From positions 124,001-188,000 of the forward strand of contig CAJTLJ010000001.1 of assembly GCA_910577475.1 (NCBI GenBank): a DNA stretch of 64,000 nucleotides. Reading direction: 5' to 3'. This stretch comes from an uncultured Alistipes sp. (GTDB lineage: Bacteria > Bacteroidota > Bacteroidia > Bacteroidales > Rikenellaceae). Shown here one piece after another: positions 15,222 through 23,540 of this stretch; position 1 is the first letter of the stretch, and every line of letters starts with the position of its first letter. The notes under the pieces were generated by a model. It was not told where the DNA came from. It searched no databases and was given only the letters and a program-made list of their open reading frames with translations. The position numbers and the translations under genes are program-made.

Positions 15222-18200
15222 TTAGAATTTGAGTCGGAGGTTGAATCCGATATTGCGCATCGAAGGCATCATGAAGTAGTCGATACCCTGATAGTAGTTG
15301 CCGGTCGAGGCGATGCTCTCGGGATCGAACGGAGCCTTGTTGTAGATCATCCACAGGTTGCGGCCCACCAGCGAAATCGAGATCTCGCAGACATCGCGCA
15401 GCAGCTTGCGGGGCAGCGTATACCCGATCGAAACCTCCTGCAGGCGCACGTTCGTCGCGTCGTAGGTATAGAACTGGGGAATGGCGCTGCCGCTCGAGAT
15501 CGCCGAATACCAGGTGTAGGCATCCACCAGATCGCCGCCGTTGACTCTCACGCCGCCGGCATCGCGCGCAGCAGCCGTAGCCTCCGAGACACCGTACTGG
15601 TCGAGCATGGCCTGCGTGCGCGAGAAGACGATACCGCCCAGACGAGCCGAAACCATGAATCCGAAATTGAGGTTCTTCCAGCGGAAGTCGTTGCGGAACG
15701 ACATGTTCGCGTCGGGAAGCACGGAGCCGAGCTTGATGTACTTGTTCACATCCTGAATCGCCTCCGTGACGACCGAACCGTCGGCGCCAATGTAGATGGC
15801 GTTGTTGTCATCGTACTTCAGGTCGCGGCGCGAGTAGATATCGCCCAGCGTGCCGCCTTCCTGCAACAGGAACCGCGTATCGCCCAGACCGCCCATGTCG
15901 AGACGATCGACTGTGAAACGCTCGCCGGTTACGGCGTTGACCGCGTCGGTAGCCAGCGTGACGATCTTGTTCTTGTTGGACGAGAAGGTATAGCTGCTCT
16001 CCCAGGTGAATTTGTTCCACGTGTTCTTGTAGCTCAACGCCAACTCGACACCGCGGTTGCGCACGTCACCCGACTGGATGAAGAACTTCGAGTAGCCCGT
16101 ACCGCCCGAGAGCTGCGGATCGAACGTCTGGTTCGAGGTGTTCGAGCTGTAGTAGGTGAAGTCGAGGTTGAAGTGGCGCAGGAAACGCATCGTCACACCC
16201 ACCTCGTACGACTTCGTGCGTTCGGGCTTGAGGTCGTAGACCGGATACTGGGTCTGCGTGTTCCACGACATGCCGCTCTCGTTCCACGAATAGAGCGGGT
16301 TGGCGATGTAGCGCTCGAAAGCGACACCCACCGAGGCGAACGAACCGCGCAGCTTGACGTAGGAGAGGAGCTCGGGCATGTTGCCGATGATCTGCGACAA
16401 AACGACCGACACGCCGACCGAAGGATAGAAGAACGACTTGGTCGACGAGTGCGGGCCCGCCAGCTGCGAAGGCCAGTCGTTGCGGCCCGTAAGCGTCAGG
16501 TAGTAGGCGCCTTTGTAGCCGACCTCGGCCGAAGCGAAGATCGACTGCGTCTGCTCGCGCCAGCCCTCCTGCAGGTTCACTGTCTTGGCCGAATGGCTCA
16601 GGTTCTGGATATTGAAAACATTGGCCAGACCCGGTTTGTCGCCGTCGTCGATAGGGCCGCGCACCTTCGTGGCGTCGAATTTCATGTCCGAGAACGAGGC
16701 TCCGATGTTGGCCTGCAACGACCAGTCCTCACCAAACGACTTGTTGATGTTGACCAGCACGTCGCCGTAGGTCTGGCGGTCCCACGTCTTGGTGATACCG
16801 TACAGACCGTTCGACGAACCCTCGGTCAGCTGAACGTTGGACGAGGCGTACATCTTTTCGGTATAAGTGTTGTGCGAGTTGTCGAGTCGGATGCGGCCCG
16901 ATACGCTGAGCCAGTCGAGAATCTGGTAGGAAAGCGATGCGTTGAACATGTAGCGGTCCTTACGGTTCTCGCGCAGGTTGCGGTAGTTGGCCCAGTAGGG
17001 GTTCTGCATGGTGATGCTGCAATCGCCCATCGGCCAGTACTGCTTCGAGATCTTGTCTACGGGATCATAGCGCTCGTACATGCTGGCATCGGCCCAGTCG
17101 TCGCCGCGCGGGAAGAGGTAGGCGCCCGTCAGCGGATTGCTATAGATACCCTGGTTGACCATGTTGCGGTCCTGCTGCAGCACGTAGCTCGCACCCACGT
17201 CCAGCGTCATCTTGTCCTTGAGGAAGGAGGTCGTGTTGCGGAACGTGAAGTTGTAGCGGTCGTAGCTGTTGTTGGGAACGATTCCGTCTGAGTTGATCGC
17301 TGCGGCCGAGAAGTAGGTCTGGTTCTTCTCCGTACCGGTGGAGAGCGAAACGCTCTCGGTATTGGTTATGCCGGTCTGGAAATAGTCCGAACGGGGGTCG
17401 TAGCCCATATGGTTGGCGCCGTTGAGACGCTTGCCCCAGCTGTATGCCTCGACATTGACCGGGGTGGAAAGGTTGCCCGTACCGTAGCGGTTCTGGAAAG
17501 CGGGCAGGACGAAGGGGCTCATGATGTCCAGACCTACGGATGCCGTCACCGAGAGCTGGCCGGCCTTACCCTTCTTGGTCGTCACGACGATTGCGCCGTT
17601 GGCCGCATCCGAGCCGTAGAGAGCGGCGGCGGCGGCACCGGTCAGCACCGAGATGGATTCGATATCCTCGGGATTGATGTCGGCGATGGGATCGGTCGTA
17701 CCCTGCGAAGAGAATTCGGATTCGGTGCCGCCGTCCTTAGCCTTGGTGAACATAGGCACGCCGTCGATGACGTAGAGTGCGTTCGACGACTGCGAAATGG
17801 ATTTGGTACCGCGCATGACGACCTTCGACGCGCCGCCCACACCGGCCGACGAGGCGTTGATATTCACACCGGCTACCTTGCCGTTGAGTGCGTTGATGAA
17901 ATTGACGTCCTTGTTCGACGTGATTGCGTCGGCGGCTACCTGCTGTACGTTATACGACAGCGCCTTCTCGGAGCGCTTGATGCCGAGTGCCGTAACGACA
18001 ACGGTATCGACGTCGACCGACTGCTCCTTGAGTACGATATCGATTTTGGAGCGGGAGCCGACCTCGACCTCGCAAGGCTCATATCCCAGATAATTGATAA
18101 CCAGTACGCAGTTCTCTGCCGAGGGGGGGGGAATTTGCAGAGAATAGTTACCGTCGATATCGGTGCTGACACCGATGGTCGTACCCTTGATGACGACCGA

Positions 18201-18605
18201 TGCGCCGATGACGGGCAAGCCGTTGGTGTCCGTCACCTTTCCCGATACCTGCATGGCGGTTGGTACGTTTTTTGCAACCTTATCCGACTTGGTAACGAGA
18301 ATATTCATACCTTCGATGATATAGTCGAGACCTGTACCGTCGAATAACAGCGGCAGAATTTCGGGTACGGTTTTATCCGTTGCGTCTACCGAGACGGTGA
18401 TTCGGGTGTCGTCGATATCCTTGTTGAAAAGGAAAAGGTAGCGCGATTGCTGTTCGATTTCATTCACCACCCGCTCAATCGGGACCTTGTCCAGATGAAT
18501 GGATAACCGGGCGGTTTGGGCGTTTGCCTCCGCGATACTCATCGCGAGGCACGCTGATATGACTATAAACAGATTCCGGATTTTGTAGAATCTTGTTTTA
18601 TTCAT
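15222..18605 (-). CDS. SusC-family TonB-dependent outer-membrane transporter with STN domain
   Basis: A 1127-residue transporter. After the signal peptide (to about residue 30, ANAQ) comes an STN domain (about 32-105, SIHLDKVPIERVVNEIEQQ), a carboxypeptidase-regulatory-like beta domain (about 118-200, GKVTDTNGLPVIGASVVIKGT), a plug (about 205-345, ending AAAALYGSDAANGAIVVTTKKG) and a 22-strand barrel ending MRNIGFNLRLKF. The STN domain is known to signal to FecR anti-sigma factors, and a FecR gene lies just upstream. An oddity is a run of nine C residues in the coding strand at 18123-18131 (three consecutive CCC proline codons, residues 159-161). Confidence 0.96.
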   Translation of the reverse strand: MNKTRFYKIRNLFIVISACLAMSIAEANAQTARLSIHLDKVPIERVVNEIEQQSRYLFLFNKDIDDTRITVSVDATDKTVPEILPLLFDGTGLDYIIEGMNILVTKSDKVAKNVPTAMQVSGKVTDTNGLPVIGASVVIKGTTIGVSTDIDGNYSLQIPPPSAENCVLVINYLGYEPCEVEVGSRSKIDIVLKEQSVDVDTVVVTALGIKRSEKALSYNVQQVAADAITSNKDVNFINALNGKVAGVNINASSAGVGGASKVVMRGTKSISQSSNALYVIDGVPMFTKAKDGGTESEFSSQGTTDPIADINPEDIESISVLTGAAAAALYGSDAANGAIVVTTKKGKAGQLSVTASVGLDIMSPFVLPAFQNRYGTGNLSTPVNVEAYSWGKRLNGANHMGYDPRSDYFQTGITNTESVSLSTGTEKNQTYFSAAAINSDGIVPNNSYDRYNFTFRNTTSFLKDKMTLDVGASYVLQQDRNMVNQGIYSNPLTGAYLFPRGDDWADASMYERYDPVDKISKQYWPMGDCSITMQNPYWANYRNLRENRKDRYMFNASLSYQILDWLSVSGRIRLDNSHNTYTEKMYASSNVQLTEGSSNGLYGITKTWDRQTYGDVLVNINKSFGEDWSLQANIGASFSDMKFDATKVRGPIDDGDKPGLANVFNIQNLSHSAKTVNLQEGWREQTQSIFASAEVGYKGAYYLTLTGRNDWPSQLAGPHSSTKSFFYPSVGVSVVLSQIIGNMPELLSYVKLRGSFASVGVAFERYIANPLYSWNESGMSWNTQTQYPVYDLKPERTKSYEVGVTMRFLRHFNLDFTYYSSNTSNQTFDPQLSGGTGYSKFFIQSGDVRNRGVELALSYKNTWNKFTWESSYTFSSNKNKIVTLATDAVNAVTGERFTVDRLDMGGLGDTRFLLQEGGTLGDIYSRRDLKYDDNNAIYIGADGSVVTEAIQDVNKYIKLGSVLPDANMSFRNDFRWKNLNFGFMVSARLGGIVFSRTQAMLDQYGVSEATAAARDAGGVRVNGGDLVDAYTWYSAISSGSAIPQFYTYDATNVRLQEVSIGYTLPRKLLRDVCEISISLVGRNLWMIYNKAPFDPESIASTGNYYQGIDYFMMPSMRNIGFNLRLKF
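18123..18131. repeat. C9/G9 homopolymer inside susC
   Basis: Nine G on the plus strand, read as three CCC codons in susC. In frame here. Gain or loss of one base would truncate the transporter soon after the beta domain. Confidence 0.8.
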
Positions 18606-18809
18606 ACTTCTGTTCGATTAAAGGTAATAGTTAAATAGTAGGTTTGAACACATCTCTATCTCTGTTACCGGCCTGCGGATGTTCCGGATCTGCAGGATTT
18701 TTTCGATAGAGTCTTTAGGTATCGTATGTTTGGCTTACTCCATAGGCATTCCGTGATTTACCTGTTCGACATCCGTTCTTATATTTTGTAATTGCTCTCT
18801 CCGTTATAC

Positions 18810-19751
18810 TTATATAATATAAATGACATTGCTCTCCTCGTCGTGTTCGAAGGTGAACTTGGCGACGTGCTGCAGGACTCTCAGCGCATGGTCCACACCG
18901 TCCGCGATGCGGATCTTGCCGCTGGCGAACTCCGCGACTGGCATCGTGGCGCACCGATAGACGAACCGCACGTCGTAAATCTTTTCGAACTTGCGCATCA
19001 GCACCTCGAAGGGCACCCCCTTCAGGCTCAGTATACCTTCGGTCCAAAGTGCCATGGCGGGATCCTCCGTCCGCGTCACCACCAGATTGCCGTCGATAAG
19101 ATCGACCGTCTGGTCCGGATTCAGGTATACCTCCTGTCCGTCGGCCGAGACCTTCACCCTGCCGCGGAGCAGCGTCGTCGAGAAGCTGTTCTCGGCTTCG
19201 TAGGCCTCGACGTTGAACTTCGTGCCCAACACCTCGATCTTCGAAGCAAAAGTCTCCACGACGAACGGACGCCGGGCATCGGGCACTACATCGAACATCG
19301 CCTCGCCCGAGATCTTCACCTGACGGTCCTTGCGGCCGAAAACGACCGGATATTCGATTTTCGACCCGGCATTGAGCCATACGTGCGTGCCGTCGGCCAG
19401 ATCGATACCGATCCGCTGCCCGGCCGAAACCTCGAACGTCGTCGTGCGACCCGATATTTCGCGATACACATGTTCGTGCGTACCGTATATACTGCCTGCC
19501 ATAAGCGCCAAGACGGCGGCCACGCGCATGACGCGCCGTACGAGCGGACGAAGCGACGGTTTCCGGTTCTCCGTCCGTACCGCCGGCCTGCCGATGACAC
19601 GGTGCATGAGGACCCCTTCGAACAGAAAGCGGACGCGATCGATCTCCCGCTGGTGTGCCTCGGGGTCCTGTTCGTACCACTCCTTCACCGCGAGCTCCTC
19701 CTCGCCGGTGCATTTTCCGACGAGATAACGGTATATGATCTCTTCCTGCAT
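18810..19751 (-). CDS. FecR-family anti-sigma factor
   Basis: A 313-residue inner-membrane anti-sigma factor. The N-terminal cytoplasmic part contains EELAVKEWYEQDPEAHQREIDR, one transmembrane segment spans about residues 74-90 (RVAAVLALMAGSIYG), and the periplasmic FecR domain shows DGTHVWLNAGSKIEYP, GEAMFDVVPDARRPFVV and GTKFNVEAYEAE. The C-terminal DUF4974-like part ends FTFEHDEESNVIYII and resembles the STN partner. It should hold the ECF sigma factor until SusC's STN domain signals substrate. It lies 204 bases upstream of susC on the same strand. The ECF gene is divergent, which is unusual since the pair is normally sigma then anti-sigma in one operon. Confidence 0.94.
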   Translation of the reverse strand: MQEEIIYRYLVGKCTGEEELAVKEWYEQDPEAHQREIDRVRFLFEGVLMHRVIGRPAVRTENRKPSLRPLVRRVMRVAAVLALMAGSIYGTHEHVYREISGRTTTFEVSAGQRIGIDLADGTHVWLNAGSKIEYPVVFGRKDRQVKISGEAMFDVVPDARRPFVVETFASKIEVLGTKFNVEAYEAENSFSTTLLRGRVKVSADGQEVYLNPDQTVDLIDGNLVVTRTEDPAMALWTEGILSLKGVPFEVLMRKFEKIYDVRFVYRCATMPVAEFASGKIRIADGVDHALRVLQHVAKFTFEHDEESNVIYII

Positions 19752-19970
19752 TACTTTCTGCTTTGTTTACATAAATATATGAATAAATAGGGGCGGTGGT
19801 ACAGAAAAACGGCCCGAACCGTACAAATAAATATTTTAAGCAATTTACGTAAAATTTTTACAAAGGTCGGATTGTCCGATATCACGCCTTACGCCGACGA
19901 TTTTCGGGGCATCGTAACCGAAAAGTAAGCAGCAACTTCGGACAAATGTTTTTTTCTATCATAAAATCTA

Positions 19971-19978
19971 TATCTTTG
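19971..19978 (+). promoter_or_regulatory. Bacteroidota -7 box for the ECF sigma gene
   Basis: TATCTTTG matches the TAnnTTTG -7 consensus and lies 17 bases upstream of the sigma-factor ATG. No clear -33 TTTG was found at the normal spacing. Confidence 0.55.
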
Positions 19979-19995
19979 TAAGTGAATACAGCGAT

Positions 19996-20607
19996 ATGGA
20001 CAAAAAGGCATCAATATACGGTCGGGATTTTACGTTCGATGAGGTCGGCAATCACTTTTTTGCCCACATCGAATCGTACCGGCTGCTCGCCTACTCCTAT
20101 GTTCGCGACAGGTCGATCGCCGAAGATATCGTCTCCGACAGTTTCCTGAAGCTGTGGGAGCGCAAGGACGATCTCTCGCCCGAAAAAGGCGACTATCGAA
20201 GATATATCGTCACGATCATCAAGAACGCATGCTGCGAATACCTGCGTTCCCGCAAGATACGCACGAGAATCAAGCAGGAGATTCAAGACTCCGAGGACTG
20301 GAAGCTGCAGATCAGCCTCCGTTCGTTGGAAAATGCCGAGATCGAAAACCACCTGTTCTCGAGCGACACGGAGCGGATCATCATGGAAGAGCTCGAAAAA
20401 CTGCCCTCCCTCACGCGCGAAATATTCATCGACAGCCGATTCCGATTCCTCTCCCATAAGGAGATCTCCGAAAAATACAACCTGCCGGTGCGGCGGGTCA
20501 AATGGGAGATCACCAAAACGCTCGACGTATTGAAAGTGGCGCTGAAAGACTATATGCCCGCATGGATCTTGCTGGCCTGCATCCTCGGGAACAAGCCCGA
20601 CCTGTAA
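19996..20607 (+). CDS. ECF RNA polymerase sigma factor (Bacteroides expansion type)
   Basis: A 203-residue sigma-70 family factor with region 2 (YRLLAYSYVRDRSIAEDIVSDSFLKLWERKDDL) and region 4 helix-turn-helix (LPSLTREIFIDSRFRFLSHKEISEKYNLPVRRVKWEI). There is no region 1 or 3, as expected for ECF factors. It is divergently arranged to the fecR gene (244-base gap), and by family precedent should activate the N-glycan PUL when SusC signals via FecR. The C-terminus adds a hydrophobic tail (PAWILLACILG). The target promoter upstream of susC was not identifiable by eye. Confidence 0.92.
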   Translation: MDKKASIYGRDFTFDEVGNHFFAHIESYRLLAYSYVRDRSIAEDIVSDSFLKLWERKDDLSPEKGDYRRYIVTIIKNACCEYLRSRKIRTRIKQEIQDSEDWKLQISLRSLENAEIENHLFSSDTERIIMEELEKLPSLTREIFIDSRFRFLSHKEISEKYNLPVRRVKWEITKTLDVLKVALKDYMPAWILLACILGNKPDL

Positions 20608-20979
20608 AGGACCTTGCCTCGGGTGACTCCGCTCCGTTTCCCGCATCCATCGCCGGGCAGGTTATTGCCGGCAAAGCATGCGGCATAAGACAACACGCAC
20701 TCGAACGAATATCGTACTCCGCCATTTTTGAGGCAATCAGCTTATCGATCCATATCGTTTCGTTCGGGTATATTTTTTTCGCCCCGGAATGGAGACGAAA
20801 CCGATACGCCGGGACCGACATAATTATTTCCGTCTTTACGGATACGGATCATCGACGGATGCGCTCCGGTTGCGAGATTTTCGACTTGCACCACAGAATG
20901 CCGACATCTGTCGCCATGTGAGCCTGCGGATTCACTCGACAGCCGAAAACAGCGGCAAGCCACGAAGAGAGCGCATATG
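20608..20979. other. Intergenic stretch, nothing recognized
   Basis: About 370 bases between the sigma gene and the tRNA terminator. Several short open frames occur on both strands but none has a recognizable domain, start signal or codon bias like its neighbours. No clear promoter or RNA structure was seen. Confidence 0.5.
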
Positions 20980-21010
20980 AAAAAAGCGGCCGCATCGCTG
21001 GACCGCTTTA
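20980..21010 (-). terminator. Terminator of tRNA cluster
   Basis: A GC-rich stem around AAGCGGCC/GGTCCGCTT (imperfect) followed on the minus strand by a run of U, just downstream of tRNA-Val(GAC). Confidence 0.6.
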
Positions 21011-21020
21011 TCTTCATTAG

Positions 21021-21095
21021 TGGGAACATGCGGATTTGAACCGCAGACCTCCTGCTTGTCGAGCAGGCGCTCTAAACCAACTGAGCTATGCTCCC
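21021..21095 (-). tRNA. tRNA-Val(GAC)
   Basis: A 75-nt cloverleaf: acceptor GGGAGCA/TGTTCCC with one G-U pair, D arm GCTC/GAGC, anticodon stem CCTGC/GCAGG with loop TCGACAA (anticodon GAC), T arm TGCGG/CCGCA with TTCAAAT loop, discriminator A. CCA is not encoded. Odd: position 33 is C, where nearly all tRNAs have U. Confidence 0.9.
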
Positions 21096-21101
21096 TTCAT
21101 C

Positions 21102-21129
21102 AAAAAACCACCCACATTGCTGTAGGTGG
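21102..21129 (-). terminator. Hairpin with U-tract between the two tRNA-Val genes
   Basis: Nine-bp stem (21108-21116 with 21121-21129, one G-U) with a GCAA loop, followed on the minus strand by six U. It has the form of an intrinsic terminator for the upstream tRNA-Val(TAC), six bases before the next tRNA starts. Confidence 0.6.
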
Positions 21130-21143
21130 CCTTTTTCGGATTG

Positions 21144-21218
21144 TGGGAGCTGAGGGATTCGAACCCCCGACCCTCTGCTTGTAAGGCAGACGCTCTGAAC
21201 CAGCTGAGCTAAGCTCCC
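21144..21218 (-). tRNA. tRNA-Val(TAC)
   Basis: A 75-nt cloverleaf with acceptor GGGAGCT/AGCTCCC, anticodon stem TCTGC/GCAGA and loop CTTACAA (anticodon TAC), T arm CGGGG/CCCTC-type pairing with TTCGAAT loop, discriminator A. U33 is present here, unlike in the neighbouring Val(GAC) gene. CCA is not encoded. Confidence 0.95.
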
Positions 21219-21352
21219 TTAAGTATGGCTTGGGACTGCAAAGGTAATTAAAAAATTCGAAACTCCAAAATTTTTCGCAATTTTTTTTAATTGCCGTTCG
21301 GTGCTTCGGAAGGAACTCTCAACCTCCACCTTTCACAACCCTCGCGCATCAG

Positions 21353-21426
21353 CGCCTGAACAAGGACTTGAACCTAGGACCCCATGATTAACAGTCATGT
21401 GCTCTAACCAACTGAGCTATTCAGGC
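21353..21426 (-). tRNA. tRNA-Asn(GTT)
   Basis: A 74-nt cloverleaf with acceptor GCCTGAA/TTCAGGC, anticodon stem CATGA/TCATG and loop CTGTTAA (anticodon GTT), T arm with TTCAAGT loop, discriminator G. CCA is not encoded. It is the promoter-proximal gene of the minus-strand tRNA group. Confidence 0.95.
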
Positions 21427-21471
21427 TTTTCAATGAACTCGGAGACTTCGTTGTGTCTCGTTTTCGGTGTG

Positions 21472-21502
21472 CAAATATATGGCAAATTTTTATTCTTGCA
21501 AA
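21472..21502 (-). promoter_or_regulatory. Promoter for tRNA-Asn group
   Basis: On the minus strand: -33 TTTG (21499-21502), 19-base spacer, -7 TATATTTG (21472-21479). This is a full match to the Bacteroidota housekeeping promoter and points into the tRNA genes. Confidence 0.75.
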
Positions 21503-21531
21503 ATTTTTGTGCTTTTTTTTGCAAAAAAATA

Positions 21532-21539
21532 TAACTTTG
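21532..21539 (+). promoter_or_regulatory. -7 box for DUF1573 gene operon
   Basis: TAACTTTG, 15 bases upstream of the ATG; a TTTG lies 22 bases further upstream (21506-21509), slightly longer than the usual 19-21 spacing. Divergent from the tRNA promoter. Confidence 0.65.
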
Positions 21540-21553
21540 CAAAAGGATAAGAT

Positions 21554-22630
21554 ATGAGAACGATTCGTCACATACTGCTTACCACACTGGTTATCTGCCA
21601 TTTGGGCGCTTTCGGGCAATCCACGCTGCAATTCGTCTCGAAAGAGTGGAATTTCGGCTCCATCCGGGAGGAGAGCGGCCCGATCGCCCACACTTTCGAG
21701 GCGACGAACCGCAGCGAGTACCCTGAGGTGATCCTCGATGTCACCTCGACCTGCGGCTGCACGAAGCCCCTCTTCACCCGCCGGCCCGTCCGGCCGGGCG
21801 ATACGACGGCCGTCACGGTTCGGTTCAATCCCGCCGGGCAATCGGGCCTGATCGACCGGACACTGGTCGTCTACGGCAGCGGAAACCGGGTAATCGAGCG
21901 GTTGCGGATCACGGGACGCGTCGAGCCTCGCGCGCGCACGATAGAGGAAAGGTTTCCGATTGTCGCTGGCGAGGGCATCCGCCTTACGAACAACTTCCTC
22001 CCGTTCGAGACCCTGCCGCACGGCCGGGAGACGGGGGCCGAAATCGGCATCGCGAACGATTCGGAGTCGCCGCGCTCCATCCGGTTCGTCGGCGAGCAGA
22101 CGAGCGGCCTGCTCGCGATCGAGGCTCCGGAGACATTGCAGCCGGGCGAGGAGGCGAAGATCCGGATCGTCTACCGCATTCCGGCCGATTGCAGACGTTA
22201 CGGCACGGTGGAGGACCGCTACTCGCTGTCGGTGGAGGGTCGCCGGCAGCATGTCCGCATAGCTGCGCGGGGCGTGCTCACGGATGCCCCCCGGGCCGCC
22301 GGCACCGCGATACCGGTAGCCAGGCTGAGCTCGGGAGCTGTCCGGACGGGCGACCTGAAACGAGAGGGCGATAGCGGCTTCGTTTCGCTATCGCTCCGCA
22401 ACGAAGGCGCGGGCGAACTGCGCGTCCGGGCCGTAGAGACCCCCGAAGGGGCGTTCTGTTCGCTGAAGGCGGGCATGCGGGTGGCGCCGGGCGGAGACCT
22501 GCCGTTCGAAGCCGGCATCGACCCCTCGGGGCGGGATTTCGGCGTCGCGAGCGAGCGGATCCTGATCGTCACCGACGACCCGAAGCATCCGGTGCTCCGG
22601 CTGCGGATCACGGCAAATATCATCGACTAA
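21554..22630 (+). CDS. DUF1573 secreted protein
   Basis: A 358-residue exported protein with signal peptide ending HLGAFGQ. The first domain is DUF1573 (about 28-115): FGSIREESGPIAHTFEATN and VTSTCGCTKPLFTRRPVRPGDTTAVTVRFNP, the family's CGC(T) motif. The rest is further Ig-like/ASH-type beta-sandwich repeats (GSGNRVIERLRITGR; ILIVTDDPKHPVLRLRITA). Function is unknown in the family; it is periplasmic or surface-associated. First gene of a plus-strand operon with nfnA-nfnB (19-base gap), but no functional link with electron bifurcation is known. Confidence 0.85.
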   Translation: MRTIRHILLTTLVICHLGAFGQSTLQFVSKEWNFGSIREESGPIAHTFEATNRSEYPEVILDVTSTCGCTKPLFTRRPVRPGDTTAVTVRFNPAGQSGLIDRTLVVYGSGNRVIERLRITGRVEPRARTIEERFPIVAGEGIRLTNNFLPFETLPHGRETGAEIGIANDSESPRSIRFVGEQTSGLLAIEAPETLQPGEEAKIRIVYRIPADCRRYGTVEDRYSLSVEGRRQHVRIAARGVLTDAPRAAGTAIPVARLSSGAVRTGDLKREGDSGFVSLSLRNEGAGELRVRAVETPEGAFCSLKAGMRVAPGGDLPFEAGIDPSGRDFGVASERILIVTDDPKHPVLRLRITANIID

Positions 22631-22649
22631 AAACCATATTCAGAAAGAT

Positions 22650-23534
22650 ATGTACAAAATACTCGAAAAACAACTGCTGGCCGAAGGCATCTACCGGATG
22701 CGGATCGAGGCTCCGCGCGTGGCGCGGGCCGCGCTTCCCGGCCAGTTCGTGATCGTGCGGGTCGACGAGCAGGGCGAGCGTATACCGCTCACCATCGCCG
22801 ACTACGACGCCGGACAGGGGTGGGTCGACATCGTCACGCAGGCGATAGGCGTCTCGACCCGGAAGATCTGCGCCCGGGAGGCGGGCGAATTCCTGACCGA
22901 CTTCGCCGGGCCTCTGGGCCGTCCCTCCGACTTCGTGAACGAACCGCTCGAAGAGGTGCGCAAGCGCCGCTACCTCTTCGTCGCGGGCGGCGTGGGCACG
23001 GCCCCGGTCTATCCGCAGGTCAAGTGGTTGCGGGAGCACGGCGTGGAGGCGGATGTCATCATCGGCGCCAAGACCCGCGCGATGCTCATCTACACGGAGG
23101 AGATGCGCGCCGCGGCGTCGCACCTCCACATCGCCACGGACGACGGCTCGGAGGGATTCCCCGGCCTAGTGACCGACCTGATCGCCGACCTGATCGACAA
23201 CCGGCGCGAGCACTACGACGTCTGCGTCTCGATCGGGCCGATGATCATGATGAAATTCGTCGCCCGCACCACGGCCCGCTACGGACTGAAAACCATCGTT
23301 TCGCTCAACGCCCTGATGGTCGACGGCACGGGCATGTGCGGAGCCTGCCGCGTAAGCGTGGGGGGCAAGACCTACTTCACCTGCGTCGACGGCCCCGAAT
23401 TCGACGGCCACCAGGTCGACTTCGACGAGGCGATGCGCCGTCAGGGCATGTACCGGACGCAGGAGCAGCGGGCGGCAGCCATCTACGCCGAGCGTGCCGC
23501 AGGACATCAATGTAAAATCGGACTGGACAAATAG
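22650..23534 (+). CDS. nfnA: NADH-dependent ferredoxin:NADP oxidoreductase subunit A (NfnA/SudB-like)
   Basis: A 294-residue flavoprotein of the dihydroorotate-dehydrogenase electron-transfer type. FAD-binding barrel at the N-terminus (PGQFVIVRV, ERIPLTIADYD), NAD-binding VAGGVGTAPVYPQVKW, and a C-terminal [2Fe-2S] cluster with the Cys pattern DGTGMCGACRV...FTCVDGPEFDGH. With NfnB it forms an electron-bifurcating transhydrogenase linking NADH, NADPH and ferredoxin, in keeping with the PFOR encoded further along. Six bases separate it from nfnB. The pair is equally annotated as sulfide dehydrogenase subunits; the Nfn role is inferred from the anaerobic context. Confidence 0.9.
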   Translation: MYKILEKQLLAEGIYRMRIEAPRVARAALPGQFVIVRVDEQGERIPLTIADYDAGQGWVDIVTQAIGVSTRKICAREAGEFLTDFAGPLGRPSDFVNEPLEEVRKRRYLFVAGGVGTAPVYPQVKWLREHGVEADVIIGAKTRAMLIYTEEMRAAASHLHIATDDGSEGFPGLVTDLIADLIDNRREHYDVCVSIGPMIMMKFVARTTARYGLKTIVSLNALMVDGTGMCGACRVSVGGKTYFTCVDGPEFDGHQVDFDEAMRRQGMYRTQEQRAAAIYAERAAGHQCKIGLDK

Positions 23535-23540
23535 AGAGCT

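Noticed and set aside
13560..17291. Long open frame (1243 codons) on the plus strand antisense to susC-susD
   Set aside because: GC-rich antisense frames are common here; it lacks domains and opposes two clear genes.
18606..18809. ECF-type promoter upstream of susC
   Set aside because: The 204-base region was read for a repeated or consensus-like element but none could be supported.
21020..21430. Attachment site for an integrative element at the tRNA genes
   Set aside because: No integrase gene or duplicated tRNA 3-prime end was found in the neighbourhood.
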